The notes below the pieces were generated by a model that was not told where the DNA came from, made no database searches, and saw nothing but the letters and a program-made list of their open reading frames with translations. From Bacteroidota bacterium (GTDB lineage: Bacteria; Bacteroidota; Bacteroidia; Sphingobacteriales; Sphingobacteriaceae): 64,000 nt of DNA. Shown here in pieces: positions 35,395 to 43,990 of the stretch. The first letter of the stretch is position 1. Every line of letters starts with the position of its first letter. Location of the stretch: NCBI GenBank assembly GCA_026224775.1, contig JAMFRP010000013.1, positions 124,001-188,000 of the forward strand, read 5' to 3'. The translations under genes were made by a program, and so were the position numbers.

Positions 35395-36573
35395 TTAAAT
35401 ACTTTTCAGGGTGATCACCGTAATCTCGGGCCAGATACCTACCCTGCCTTTAAAGCCAATGAAACCAAAGCCACGGTTAACATACAAATATTTTTCGCCG
35501 CGTTTATACAGGCCTGCCCATTGCTCATAAACATATTTCACAGGGCTCCATTTAAAACCAAATAACTCGATACCAAACTGCATGCCATGCGTATGACCAG
35601 CAAGCGCCAAATTGATATGCTTTTCGTGCTCTAAAGTTTTTGCTTCCCAGTGCGATGGGTCGTGCGACATGAGTATCTTGAACTCGCTGTCATCAACATT
35701 GGCGGTGGCTTTGGTAAGGTCGCCGTATTTTTGGAAACCACCTTTACCCCAGTTCTCCACTCCTATCAAAGCGATTTTCTCGCTATTCTTTTCAATTTGT
35801 ACCGATTGGTTAAGCAATAATTTAAAGCCAATCTCTTTATGAACCTCTTTAAGGCGTGTTAGGTTATCTGCTTCATCCTTTTTTGAAGGCCATTTAGAAT
35901 AGCTCCCGTAGTCGTGGTTACCTAATACCGAGTATTTGCCCACTTTGGCTTTCAGTTTTGCGAAAGACTCTATCCATGGATCCATTTCTGAAGCCAGGTT
36001 ATTCACTAAGTCACCGGTAAATAACAGGAGGTCGCTGTTTTGGGCATTTACCAGACTGATACCCTTTTCGACACCTTTTTTGCTGGTGAAGCTGCCAGAA
36101 TGGATATCCGATAACTGTGTTATGGTAAAGCCATCAAAAGCCTCAGGCAGATCAGTGAATGGTAAGGTAATTCTGTGTACTTTATAATTGTGTCGCCCGC
36201 CGATCATCCCATACAACAAACTGAAGAACGGGATTGCCGCTACAACCGCAGCCAGCGCGCTCACCCAAAACTGCCTTGGCGGGAAGTTGAGGAACAGGCG
36301 AATAATGTCTTCCATCAATAAAACAGGCAGCGCCAGAATCTTCGGTACAGCTGACAGTAGTAAGCCTGCCATCAATATGGAAATAATCGCGGGGTTGCGG
36401 CCTATGCTGCGTATAAACATAAAGAGTACGATGCCTCCAATAAGCAATACATCTATCATCCAATATATCCAGGTGGCAATGGCCGAATTATCAGTAAGAA
36501 TTTTAACAGCGTGGAAAAAATAAACGTCGGCGATAAGCCAAATGAGTATAATAAAGGGGATTCTTTGTTTCAT
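35395..36573 (-). CDS. Membrane-anchored metallophosphoesterase
   Basis: 392 residues. Four to five N-terminal hydrophobic segments (about 5-145) precede a calcineurin-like phosphoesterase domain. All metal-binding blocks are present: SDIHSGSF, FTGDLVNN, LGNHDYGS, MSHDPSHW and LAGHTHGMQFG. The closest remembered relatives are YkuE/YaeI-type enzymes, which act on lipids such as UDP-diacylglucosamine or on unknown phosphodiesters. The membrane part suggests a lipid or envelope substrate. Specificity unknown. Confidence 0.9.
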   Translation of the reverse strand: MKQRIPFIILIWLIADVYFFHAVKILTDNSAIATWIYWMIDVLLIGGIVLFMFIRSIGRNPAIISILMAGLLLSAVPKILALPVLLMEDIIRLFLNFPPRQFWVSALAAVVAAIPFFSLLYGMIGGRHNYKVHRITLPFTDLPEAFDGFTITQLSDIHSGSFTSKKGVEKGISLVNAQNSDLLLFTGDLVNNLASEMDPWIESFAKLKAKVGKYSVLGNHDYGSYSKWPSKKDEADNLTRLKEVHKEIGFKLLLNQSVQIEKNSEKIALIGVENWGKGGFQKYGDLTKATANVDDSEFKILMSHDPSHWEAKTLEHEKHINLALAGHTHGMQFGIELFGFKWSPVKYVYEQWAGLYKRGEKYLYVNRGFGFIGFKGRVGIWPEITVITLKSI

Positions 36574-36690
36574 GTTATAAATACCTAAGGCTATTGGCCT
36601 TACAATGTTTCGGCAAAGATTAAACTTAATAATTTAACTTAAAGCCAATTTTACCGCAAGAACCGGGTTTTTACACAAGGATTACTGTTC

Positions 36691-36698
36691 TACTTTTG
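36691..36698 (+). promoter_or_regulatory. Candidate -7 element next to alkB start
   Basis: TACTTTTG matches TAnnTTTG but ends only four bases before the alkB ATG (36703). If used, the transcript would be leaderless or nearly so. No clear -33 TTTG was seen. Confidence 0.45.
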
Positions 36699-36702
36699 TG
36701 CT

Positions 36703-37278
36703 ATGGAGATAATTAACAACGATGGCCTGGTAATATATTATGGTAAAGTGATGGATAAAGATGATGCAAACACCTATCTCGAAGACTTGCTCAAAACTAT
36801 TGAATGGAAAAATGATGAAGCGATCATCTTTGGCAGGCACATCATTACTAAACGAAAAGTGGCCTGGTATGGCGATGATGGTTACTCCTACAAATACTCA
36901 GGAACTACAAAACAGGCTTTAAGCTGGACACCGGAATTGCTGCAACTTAAAAAACTGACAGAACAGCTAACCGGCGAATCATTCAACTCTTGCCTGCTTA
37001 ATCTGTATCACGATGGCAACGAAGGCATGGCCTGGCATAGCGACGATGAAAAAGCACTCGGGAAGGATTCGGCTATTGCATCGTTAAGTTTTGGCGCGGA
37101 GCGGAAGTTCAGCCTGAAACATCGGGTAACTAAAGAAAGCCATTCCGTATTGTTGGAAAACGGCAGCTTACTTATTATGAAAGGTGCTACACAAACCAAT
37201 TGGCTACACTCGCTGCCTAAAAGCAAGAGGATTATTACGCCTAGAGTTAATTTGACTTTTAGGCGAATGATGGGGTGA
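36703..37278 (+). CDS. alkB: AlkB-like 2-oxoglutarate/Fe(II) dioxygenase
   Basis: 191 residues, the compact AlkB-homologue form. Iron ligands H112 and D114 (WHSDD) and H169 (WLHSLP), plus the 2-oxoglutarate-binding arginines R181 and R187 in RVNLTFRRM, are complete. It oxidatively removes alkyl groups from damaged DNA/RNA bases. No adaptive-response gene (ada) adjoins. The start is close to the candidate promoter, leaving almost no leader. The next Met (residue 17) would remove conserved sequence, so the first ATG is kept. Confidence 0.92.
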   Translation: MEIINNDGLVIYYGKVMDKDDANTYLEDLLKTIEWKNDEAIIFGRHIITKRKVAWYGDDGYSYKYSGTTKQALSWTPELLQLKKLTEQLTGESFNSCLLNLYHDGNEGMAWHSDDEKALGKDSAIASLSFGAERKFSLKHRVTKESHSVLLENGSLLIMKGATQTNWLHSLPKSKRIITPRVNLTFRRMMG

Positions 37279-37281
37279 TAC

Positions 37282-37435
37282 TGTAGTTGCAAACTACAGT
37301 CTTATTGGTTCGTAGTCGGAGACTACGAACAGCGCGGAACGTTGAACAGCGAGGCCAAAAAAGGATGTCATGCTGAGTCACTTGAAGCATGCGGGCGGGC
37401 CTTTACGCCAACCCTTCGAGTGCCTCAGGGTGATA
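37282..37435. repeat. Three small palindromes in the alkB-YtxH spacer
   Basis: CTGTAGTTGCAAACTACAG (37281-37299), GTTCGTAGTCGGAGACTACGAAC (about 37308-37330, 9-bp arms) and a GTCATGCTGAGTCACTTGAAGCAT / GAGTGCCTCAGG fold (37368-37432). The last belongs to the same family as 45499-45574. Confidence 0.65.
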
Positions 37436-37529
37436 CCCGCTACACACAATTTACCCAAGTTACATTATCAGTTTACCTGCTTATTTACTTAAAAATTAAA
37501 CCTTAATAAAAATAGCTTGTTAAACTGAT

Positions 37530-37772
37530 ATGAAAAATCCATTTGTAACACAGAAAAACACAGGCCTTATTGCTGTAGCTTCAGTGGTAACGGCTGCGGG
37601 CGCAGGTGCGCTTGCCTATCTATATTTAACTGAAAGCGGGAACGAAGTTCGTAACTCCATATCGCATAAACTGAAAGACGAATTTAAAAACCTGGTATCG
37701 AGATTTATCAGCGGGAAAACTGGCGTTGCTAAAGATAAGGTTAAAAAGGTAGCCGATCATGTTTCTGAATAG
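37530..37772 (+). CDS. Short YtxH-like protein
   Basis: 80 residues: one hydrophobic helix (about 11-30, GLIAVASVVTAAGAGALAYLYL), then ESGNEVRNSISHKLKDEF and a basic/amphipathic helix. It is a shorter relative of the protein at 24258. Monocistronic with a strong terminator. Confidence 0.7.
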   Translation: MKNPFVTQKNTGLIAVASVVTAAGAGALAYLYLTESGNEVRNSISHKLKDEFKNLVSRFISGKTGVAKDKVKKVADHVSE

Positions 37773-37798
37773 ATTGTACGCTTGCTATTCCTCATTAA

Positions 37799-37830
37799 AA
37801 AAGCCTTGCTAAATTAATAGCAAGGCTTTT
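37799..37830. terminator. Bidirectional terminator after YtxH-like gene
   Basis: A 12-bp perfect stem AAAAGCCTTGCT / AGCAAGGCTTTT with loop AAATTAAT, between convergent genes. Confidence 0.85.
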
Positions 37831-37861
37831 ATCATAGATGTAGGATCAGAAAGAGGTTGTT

Positions 37862-39436
37862 TTAGTACGATGTTTCATCGGCACCAATATCAACCCTTGA
37901 ATTTTGAACGCGTGCTTGTCCGTCAATATCAAGTTCGCCTGTTGCTGCTACGTAACCTGGCAGCCCAGCATTTACACAAACTGATGTACTACTTAAGTGT
38001 AGATTTGGTGTTGGCAAGCTGGCGGTTACAAAACCGGGAATGTTGTAAAGACCGTGTGTCTCTGCATTTGGAATTACTGTCTGAGCCTGGAAATTCGCGA
38101 ATGAATACCAGCCACCTGCTGTGCCAAAGTCAAATGTGATAGTACCAGATGATGCGCTTAAAGTGTAGTAGTCATCATAATCCATGGTCAGGTTTGTTGA
38201 AGTATAACCTGATAAAGCGATAACCACCACATTGCTGCGGGACTGGATAATGTTATCAAACACATTTAAGTGATCTGTATTTTGGTACTCCACCTCGCCG
38301 CCGTAACCCCCTTGAGAAAAGTTATCATAAAATGTATTGCCGGATAATGTTGAATAAGTAACCTTACTGCTTGCCTGGTTTGAACCGTATATTATACCGG
38401 CAGTTACGTTATTGTAGATAAAGTTATCTCGTATATTAATTCCAGTAGCGGTGTAGCCGTTGTTTTCGCAGCCTACGGTCATACCTGCGCCGTTACCATA
38501 ACAGGTATTGCCTTGTATATTAATGTAAGAGCCACCATCAACATAAATACCGCCTGAAGTTGCAACCTGCGATACACAGTTGTAAACCGTATTGTAATTA
38601 ACGTTGCCGCCCATTGCGTAATTTACGCTATCAGGTGCACCTGTATAGCTGTAATGGCCCGACATATCAATCCCAATATTTGGAATATCATGTACTACAT
38701 TATGCTCCAGCAAAAAATTGTTCACATTGCCTGTTAAAGTTACCGCCTCGCTGTAACCGGTAGCGCAGCCATAAACCGTATTATAGCCAATATAAACGTT
38801 GCTGTAGGCTAATGCCCTTGTAGTACCCGTACCCTCAATAAAAATGGCGTGTGCATTATTTGATGATGTGGGCACAGCGGTCTGGCTGGTTGTCCAGCCT
38901 ACATTGTGGATGGTACAGTCGTTTATTTGCACATCAGTGCCTTGCCCGATAACATTGATACCAACTGCAAAAGAGAAGATGTTATTTTGAACGCCAATGC
39001 CATTAATATGAATATGGCTTTTGCTGCTAATATTTATCATGTTGGCATTAGTACCGCTATTTGTGCTGGTACCATCAAGATTAACAACGGCGCCTGAATA
39101 ATTTGTCAACGTAATCGGCGCGGTAGAAGACAAACCTGAATGCGGGAAGTTAATCCGCTCGGAATAAGTACCGGCGAGTACGTTGATGGTTGCAGCCGCT
39201 CCTTCGGTAGTTTTGTTTAAAGCTGCCTGGATGGTTTTTAACGGTACGGATGTGGAAAGGCCCGTATTTGAATCACTCCCGGTTGAAGCATTAACGTAAT
39301 AATTAGTACCGGGCCCGCTCAAGGCGCTTTTTACATTCCCGGTTGAACTAAGGGCTGGTGAAGTTGGTTTCACAACTGATTTGTTGCAGCCGGCAAGCAG
39401 CGCTGCCGACATCAAGAACAAGGATAGTTTTTTCAT
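37862..39436 (-). CDS. Surface/periplasmic lipoprotein with right-handed beta-helix
   Basis: 524 residues. The lipoprotein signal has LLAGC with the lipid-bearing Cys at 17. A DUF1565-like start, NYYVNASTGSDSNTGLSTSVPLKTIQAAL, leads into a repetitive parallel beta-helix rich in N/G/T (about 60-480). The C-terminal LDIDGQARVQNSRVDIGADE is the choice-of-anchor Q motif. Such proteins bind or cleave polysaccharides (pectate-lyase-like). Catalytic residues cannot be assigned. Not linked to other glycan genes. Confidence 0.85.
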   Translation of the reverse strand: MKKLSLFLMSAALLAGCNKSVVKPTSPALSSTGNVKSALSGPGTNYYVNASTGSDSNTGLSTSVPLKTIQAALNKTTEGAAATINVLAGTYSERINFPHSGLSSTAPITLTNYSGAVVNLDGTSTNSGTNANMINISSKSHIHINGIGVQNNIFSFAVGINVIGQGTDVQINDCTIHNVGWTTSQTAVPTSSNNAHAIFIEGTGTTRALAYSNVYIGYNTVYGCATGYSEAVTLTGNVNNFLLEHNVVHDIPNIGIDMSGHYSYTGAPDSVNYAMGGNVNYNTVYNCVSQVATSGGIYVDGGSYINIQGNTCYGNGAGMTVGCENNGYTATGINIRDNFIYNNVTAGIIYGSNQASSKVTYSTLSGNTFYDNFSQGGYGGEVEYQNTDHLNVFDNIIQSRSNVVVIALSGYTSTNLTMDYDDYYTLSASSGTITFDFGTAGGWYSFANFQAQTVIPNAETHGLYNIPGFVTASLPTPNLHLSSTSVCVNAGLPGYVAATGELDIDGQARVQNSRVDIGADETSY

Positions 39437-39769
39437 AAGAAATTAGTTTGGTAAATAAATAGGTGAAAAATGTGTTCGGGTACGCAAGAAAGATTAGGTC
39501 AGTTAAAATACTATTACATTGATTTACAATCAAAAGTACCTTTAAATCAAATATATAAAATAGTTTTGCGTGTTCGTGCACATATTTTAAATTTATTTTT
39601 CACTTTATTTTTAACCTATGCTTAAAAAGCTTTTAGCAATTAAAAAATGGCGTTTTATTAAAGCAGATGCGGTACACCATCTTGCTTACACTTCAGTTTT
39701 CCTACAAACTTTAGGTCTATCTTTAAGCTTGACAAGTAATTATTGATCGTAAAATCCACCTTCTATTCC
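39437..39769. other. Divergent spacer (lipoprotein / cytochrome b)
   Basis: About 330 bases, A+T-rich. A minus-strand TACTTTTG at 39531-39538 is a possible -7 element 95 bases from the lipoprotein start. No gene or repeat was recognised. Confidence 0.4.
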
Positions 39770-40414
39770 ATGACTAAAAATCCACAGGAAATAAAAAAAC
39801 ATTCCTCATCTATACGCTTATGGCATTGGCTTAATGCTATTGTTATAACAGGATCATTATTAACAGTGCTTTTAAATTCAACCCTGTTAAAAACAAAAAA
39901 GAACGCAGTGTCCATTAAAGCCAATTTAGCGCAAGCAGGGGTAACGGTAACCGATGGACAGGCCCGCTCGGTAGCGCATGAACTGAGCGACAAAGTTTGG
40001 ATGATACATACTTACTTTGGCTACACATTAGCCGCGTTATTGCTTTTCAGGTTATTACTGGAGTTTTTCCAGTTAGCCGATCAGAAGTTTATCCGCAAAC
40101 TAAAAAGCGCCTATCATCAATATCAAACTGCAAAAAAACATCGTGAGCTTGCCAAACACGAGTTTTGGGTTAAAACCATTTACGCTGTTTTTTACCTGAT
40201 GCTGATAACAATGGCAATAACCGGTTTATGCCTGGCTTTTGAGGATGATGCGCCTTTGCTTAAATCAATTCATGCCTTCAGGCAGATACATGCTTTTACC
40301 ATGTACCTCATCCTCGCTTTTATTGTTGTTCATGTAGTGGGCGTTTTGCTGGCTGAGCGAAAAGATAGCCAGGGCATTGTGTCTGATATGATAAACGGTG
40401 GTGCAAATTCGTAG
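39770..40414 (+). CDS. Cytochrome b561-type membrane protein
   Basis: 214 residues from the ATG at 39770. The longer frame starts with a TTG at 39743 and is not preferred. It has four membrane segments with likely heme ligands H19 (RLWHW), one in MIHTYFGY, and the pair in FRQIHAFTMYLILAFIVVHVVG. It belongs to the cytochrome b/b6 N-terminal or b561 family (PF01292-like), which passes electrons from quinol across the membrane. It precedes the apbE operon by 182 bases on the same strand, so a redox link with it is plausible but not proved. Confidence 0.82.
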   Translation: MTKNPQEIKKHSSSIRLWHWLNAIVITGSLLTVLLNSTLLKTKKNAVSIKANLAQAGVTVTDGQARSVAHELSDKVWMIHTYFGYTLAALLLFRLLLEFFQLADQKFIRKLKSAYHQYQTAKKHRELAKHEFWVKTIYAVFYLMLITMAITGLCLAFEDDAPLLKSIHAFRQIHAFTMYLILAFIVVHVVGVLLAERKDSQGIVSDMINGGANS

Positions 40415-40569
40415 ACAGAGACATTTTGAATACCGATATGTTAAAGATATGTTAAATGCTGAAATTTCATGTTAGCTACAGAATGTTAAGTTAACATTGT
40501 GTTAAGAAATCACGCATAAGATTGGGCAACAAAAGGTCCATTCACTTATACATTTTTTTGCGGAAAGAA

Positions 40570-40577
40570 TAATTTTG
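40570..40577 (+). promoter_or_regulatory. Candidate -7 element of apbE operon
   Basis: TAATTTTG matches TAnnTTTG, 19 bases before the apbE ATG. It suggests the operon starts here and is not only read through from the cytochrome gene. Confidence 0.5.
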
Positions 40578-40596
40578 GCCCATCAGGTTTGTTTGA

Positions 40597-41532
40597 ATGA
40601 CAGGAATTAAAGGCGTTTTTAAAAGAGCTTGTAAATTAATGGGCAACCGCTTTGAATTAAGCGTAATTGCTGCTGATGAGCAGTGGGCAAATGAAAAAAT
40701 TGATGCCGGGATTGCCGAAATACAACGCATTGAAAAACTGCTTACCACTTTTAGCGATGATAGCGAAACCAACCGGATAAATTTAAATGCGGGCATAAAA
40801 CCTGTTGAGGTTAGCCGGGAAACATTTAGCCTGATACAACGCTCGCTCAGGATATCAGCTTTAACCCAGGGGGCGTTTGATATTAGCTATGGCTCGATAG
40901 ATAAACGTTTATGGAACTTCGACCAGCAGATGACCCAATTGCCAGATAAAGAAACTGCCCAAAATATGGTGAGGCTGATCAATTACAAAAATATCGAACT
41001 CGACAATGATAAGTGCACCGTGTATTTACGCGAAAAGGGTATGCGCATTGGCTTTGGGGGCATAGGTAAGGGTTACGCTGCCGAGCGCGCCAAACAAGTA
41101 ATGAAATTACAGGGAGTAACAAGCGGTGTGGTTAATGCCTCAGGAGATTTAACAACCTGGGGATTACGGCCTGACGGCAAACAATGGACCATAGCCATAG
41201 CCAACCCAAATGCTGCACACGAAGCATTTTCGTACCTGAATATTAGTGATATGGCCGCGGCAACATCAGGTAATTATGAAAAATTTGTTGTGATTGATGG
41301 TAAGAAATATTCACACACCATTGATCCGCATACAGGCTTGCCTATAAGGGGCATTAAAAGCGTAACCATAATTACTACCAATGCCGAGCTTGCTGATGCC
41401 ATGGCAACGCCCGTAACCATTATGGGCATAAACGCCGGCCTTGATATGATCAATCAAATGAAAAACATTGAAGCTATTATTATTGATGATGACGATAAGC
41501 TTTATACCTCAAAAAACATAGACATTAAATAG
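40597..41532 (+). CDS. apbE: FAD:protein FMN transferase (ApbE)
   Basis: 311 residues. Family motifs are intact: GIGKGYAAERAKQVM and NASGDLTTWG in the central part, and SGNYEKFVVIDGKKYSHTIDPHTG with metal/FAD-binding residues. ApbE transfers FMN from FAD to Thr or Ser in Dxx(S/T)(G/S)AT-type motifs of exported or membrane proteins. No signal peptide or lipobox is visible (MTGIKGVFKRACKLMG), unlike most ApbE. Either it acts inside, it uses a non-classical route, or the start lies elsewhere. First gene of a four-gene operon. The flavin-accepting target is not obvious among the neighbours. Confidence 0.92.
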   Translation: MTGIKGVFKRACKLMGNRFELSVIAADEQWANEKIDAGIAEIQRIEKLLTTFSDDSETNRINLNAGIKPVEVSRETFSLIQRSLRISALTQGAFDISYGSIDKRLWNFDQQMTQLPDKETAQNMVRLINYKNIELDNDKCTVYLREKGMRIGFGGIGKGYAAERAKQVMKLQGVTSGVVNASGDLTTWGLRPDGKQWTIAIANPNAAHEAFSYLNISDMAAATSGNYEKFVVIDGKKYSHTIDPHTGLPIRGIKSVTIITTNAELADAMATPVTIMGINAGLDMINQMKNIEAIIIDDDDKLYTSKNIDIK

Positions 41533-41540
41533 CCCCTATT

Positions 41541-41762
41541 ATGATAAAACGATTGATAAACGGAGCAGCAGGTGTAGCGTTAATAATAACGGCTACATCC
41601 TGTGTGCATTTAAAGGAATATCAGAAAAGCCGGCTCAATGATTCGGAAATGGTATTGGGCAACCGCAAGGTTGAAAAGAATGAGTTGAATTTTGAATCTT
41701 ACCGCGAAGCGGCATCAGGTGCTAATGCAGGAAAAACGGGTGGTGGTTGCGGATGTAATTAA
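41541..41762 (+). CDS. DUF4266 small cysteine-ended lipoprotein
   Basis: 73 residues. The signal ends ITATSC with the lipid Cys at 21. A short conserved segment, RLNDSEMVLGNRKVEKNELNFESYREAASGA, leads to a Gly/Cys tail with C70 and C72 (GGGCGCN at the very end). DUF4266 proteins recur next to DUF3570 and ApbE. Their role is unknown. The CxC tail could bind a metal or form a redox disulfide reduced by the operon's thioredoxin-like protein. Starts 8 bases after apbE and ends 16 bases before DUF3570. Confidence 0.87.
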   Translation: MIKRLINGAAGVALIITATSCVHLKEYQKSRLNDSEMVLGNRKVEKNELNFESYREAASGANAGKTGGGCGCN

Positions 41763-41778
41763 TCAGGATAAATAAAAC

Positions 41779-43062
41779 ATGAAAAAAATATATTTATCCA
41801 TAGTTGGATTCTCAATATTATGCCGTTTAAACGCGGCGGCCCAGGTTAGCAACAATAGCCTGGCCGACAACAAGGCACCCTTTACTATATCAACTCCCGC
41901 GGCTATTGATACCAGTGGTTATAACTTAAGAAAGATACATATAGATGAGGTAGACTTTGTAAGCAGTTACTATAATCAAAACGGCGATCACTCGGCAGTT
42001 ACGGGTGGTATCGGCACAGAAAAAGTTACCGATGTTGCCAATAGCTTAACTTTAAACTTGGTTTGGCTCGACAAATCGAATAATAAAAACACTTTGGACG
42101 TAGGGCTTGGGTTCGATTATCATACCGCGGCTTCACAGGCTTTCGTATCTAAAACAGGAGCATCATCGCCTACCGGCACAAGGATATACCCATCGTTGGA
42201 CTGGACAGTTGAAAACGCTAAAAAAGGAAATACCTTTGGTTTAGGTGCTTATTATTCAGGCGAATTTAATTACCAATCCTTAGGCGCTGATTTACATTTT
42301 TCGCAAAAAACAGTGGATAAAAATGGGGAGTTCAGCGCCAAACTTCAAGGTTATTTTGACAAGGTTACACTTATTTATCCGTCGGAGTTTGAACCGGCAT
42401 CAACAACTGATCTCAATGGAAATGGAACTGGTTCTGGCGATGGTAGGAGCCATCATAATTACGGCAGCAGCCCGCGTACAACGCTTGCTGCATCGTTCTC
42501 CTACTCACAAATGATCAACTCGCGCTTACAAGTTATGCTTTTAGGCGATGTAGTTACGCAGCACGGCTTTCTAAGTCTGCCTTTTCACCGGGTGTACTTT
42601 AACAATGGAAAAGATACGATTGAACGCTTGCCTTCATCACGATTTAAACTACCTATTGGGGCCCGGCTTAATTATTTTCTGGGGGATAACATCATCATTA
42701 GAACTTATTACCGTTATTATATTGATAACTGGGGCATACGATCAAATACGGCGGGCCTCGAGGTGCCATATAAAGTTACACCGTTCTTTTCCATATCGCC
42801 TTTTTACAGGTTCTATAATCAATCGGCGAGTAAATATTTCGCGCCTTATGAGGAGCATAGCCCCACAGATCAATACTTTACAAGCAATTACGAATACGCG
42901 AAATTTGAGAGCAGTTTTTACGGCATAGGCTTTAGATTAGCACCACCTAATGGCGTTTTCGGCTGGCAAGGATTGCATGAAATGGAGATCAGATACGGGC
43001 ACTACACCCAAACCACCGATCTGGTATCAAACGTAGTGTCGGTAAGTTTAGGATTTAAATAA
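41779..43062 (+). CDS. DUF3570 predicted outer-membrane beta-barrel
   Basis: 427 residues with a signal peptide (1-22, AAAQ). The mature part is rich in alternating aromatic/polar strands. The start of the domain (IDEVDFVSSYYNQNGDHSAVTGGIGTEKVTD) and the C-terminal strand ending with Phe-Lys suit an outer-membrane barrel. The function of DUF3570 is unknown. Its gene sits between DUF4266 and a thioredoxin-like gene with gaps of 16 and 11 bases. It could be a channel, or a docking barrel for the lipoprotein. Confidence 0.88.
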   Translation: MKKIYLSIVGFSILCRLNAAAQVSNNSLADNKAPFTISTPAAIDTSGYNLRKIHIDEVDFVSSYYNQNGDHSAVTGGIGTEKVTDVANSLTLNLVWLDKSNNKNTLDVGLGFDYHTAASQAFVSKTGASSPTGTRIYPSLDWTVENAKKGNTFGLGAYYSGEFNYQSLGADLHFSQKTVDKNGEFSAKLQGYFDKVTLIYPSEFEPASTTDLNGNGTGSGDGRSHHNYGSSPRTTLAASFSYSQMINSRLQVMLLGDVVTQHGFLSLPFHRVYFNNGKDTIERLPSSRFKLPIGARLNYFLGDNIIIRTYYRYYIDNWGIRSNTAGLEVPYKVTPFFSISPFYRFYNQSASKYFAPYEEHSPTDQYFTSNYEYAKFESSFYGIGFRLAPPNGVFGWQGLHEMEIRYGHYTQTTDLVSNVVSVSLGFK

Positions 43063-43073
43063 AGCACAAAATC

Positions 43074-43499
43074 ATGAAATTACTAACGGTATTTATAACA
43101 ATGTTTTTGATGACTGGGGTTGCCTGGTCGGGAGATTTTAGCGCGGCTCAAAAACAGGCTGCACAGGAGCATAAATTAATATTGATCAATTTTTCAGGAT
43201 CAGATTGGTGCGGCCCATGCATCCGTTTACGAAAAGAAATACTAGAATCATCAACCTTTGAAAGCTATGCTTCGGACCACCTGGTTTTAGTACGTGCCGA
43301 TTTCCCGAGGCAAAAGAAAAATCAACTAAGCAAAGAGCAGGTAAAATTGAATGAGGCTCTTGCCGATAAGTATAATCCCGATGGTAAGTTCCCGTACACA
43401 CTATTGGTTGATGAAAACGGAAAAGTATTAAAAAATTGGGACGGCTTTCCGGATGAAACACCTGAACAATTTGTATCGCAGATTAGCGCGGTAAAATAA
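43074..43499 (+). CDS. Exported thioredoxin-family protein
   Basis: 141 residues with a signal peptide (1-19, AWS-G). The redox motif is WCGPC with C46 and C49. The cis-proline region follows at FPYTLLVDENG. It belongs to the thioredoxin_7-like exported group. It is expected to reduce or isomerise disulfides in the periplasm. As last gene of the apbE-DUF4266-DUF3570 operon it is the natural partner for the CxC tail of the DUF4266 lipoprotein, by inference. Confidence 0.9.
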   Translation: MKLLTVFITMFLMTGVAWSGDFSAAQKQAAQEHKLILINFSGSDWCGPCIRLRKEILESSTFESYASDHLVLVRADFPRQKKNQLSKEQVKLNEALADKYNPDGKFPYTLLVDENGKVLKNWDGFPDETPEQFVSQISAVK

Positions 43500-43504
43500 T
43501 TTGG

Positions 43505-43540
43505 AGTGATGCGGTGAGAATGCCAACCACAAGCTGAATG
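43505..43540. repeat. Diverged copy of the GGTGAAAACACCGAC short repeat
   Basis: GATGCGGTGAGAATGCCAAC followed by CACAAGCTGAATGA aligns with 45444-45474. It directly abuts the ~165-bp element. Confidence 0.45.
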
Positions 43541-43542
43541 AC

Positions 43543-43712
43543 TTTTACCCTCTTTTTTGCTTGCAAAAGAGAGGGTGGTCGAGCGAAGCAAAGACCGGGT
43601 GAGTAAACTATACGAGCGACATTGGCGCAAATGCCTGGTGCATAATCTACTCACCCCGAATGTGCTACGCTGTTCGACCCTCTCTTCGGCAAGCCGGAAA
43701 GAGGGTAAAAAA
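43543..43712 (+). repeat. ~165-bp structured repeat element, copy 2
   Basis: Starts TTTTACCCTCTTTTTTGC, ends GAAAGAGGGTAAAAAA. The first 100 bases are nearly identical to copy 1 (26443-26602), including GGTCGAGCGAAGCAAAGACC. Small differences lie in the centre, and an extra GACCCTCTCTTCGGCAAGCC lies near the end. Confidence 0.85.
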
Positions 43713-43990
43713 TCTCTACTTACTTAAAATATCTTTTAAATCGAAGTTTTAATCTGCAATACTTAAAACATAACAGGCCTATTTATACTTGTTAAACAGT
43801 AAGCCAGTGATGTATGAACATAGCCGAAAAGACGTATCGATAAGAATAATAAGCGATATCCGGCTTTTAATGCATAGCTTACCGAAATTATGGGCGCGAA
43901 ACTTGTGTGAAGTGGTCTGCGTGGTAAAAGAATGCCCTGGCCGAATTGGCCTCCTCAATTAAATACTCAATATTTGTTCATCACCTATTT
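43713..43990. other. Leader region of coiled-coil kinase gene
   Basis: About 280 bases without a recognised gene or repeat. An in-frame extension of the kinase to 43946 is judged non-coding. Confidence 0.4.

Noticed and set aside
43946..43990. Upstream start of the coiled-coil kinase
   Set aside because: The 15 extra residues (MASSIKYSIFVHHLF) are not conserved-looking, and ATG 43991 begins the coiled coil cleanly.
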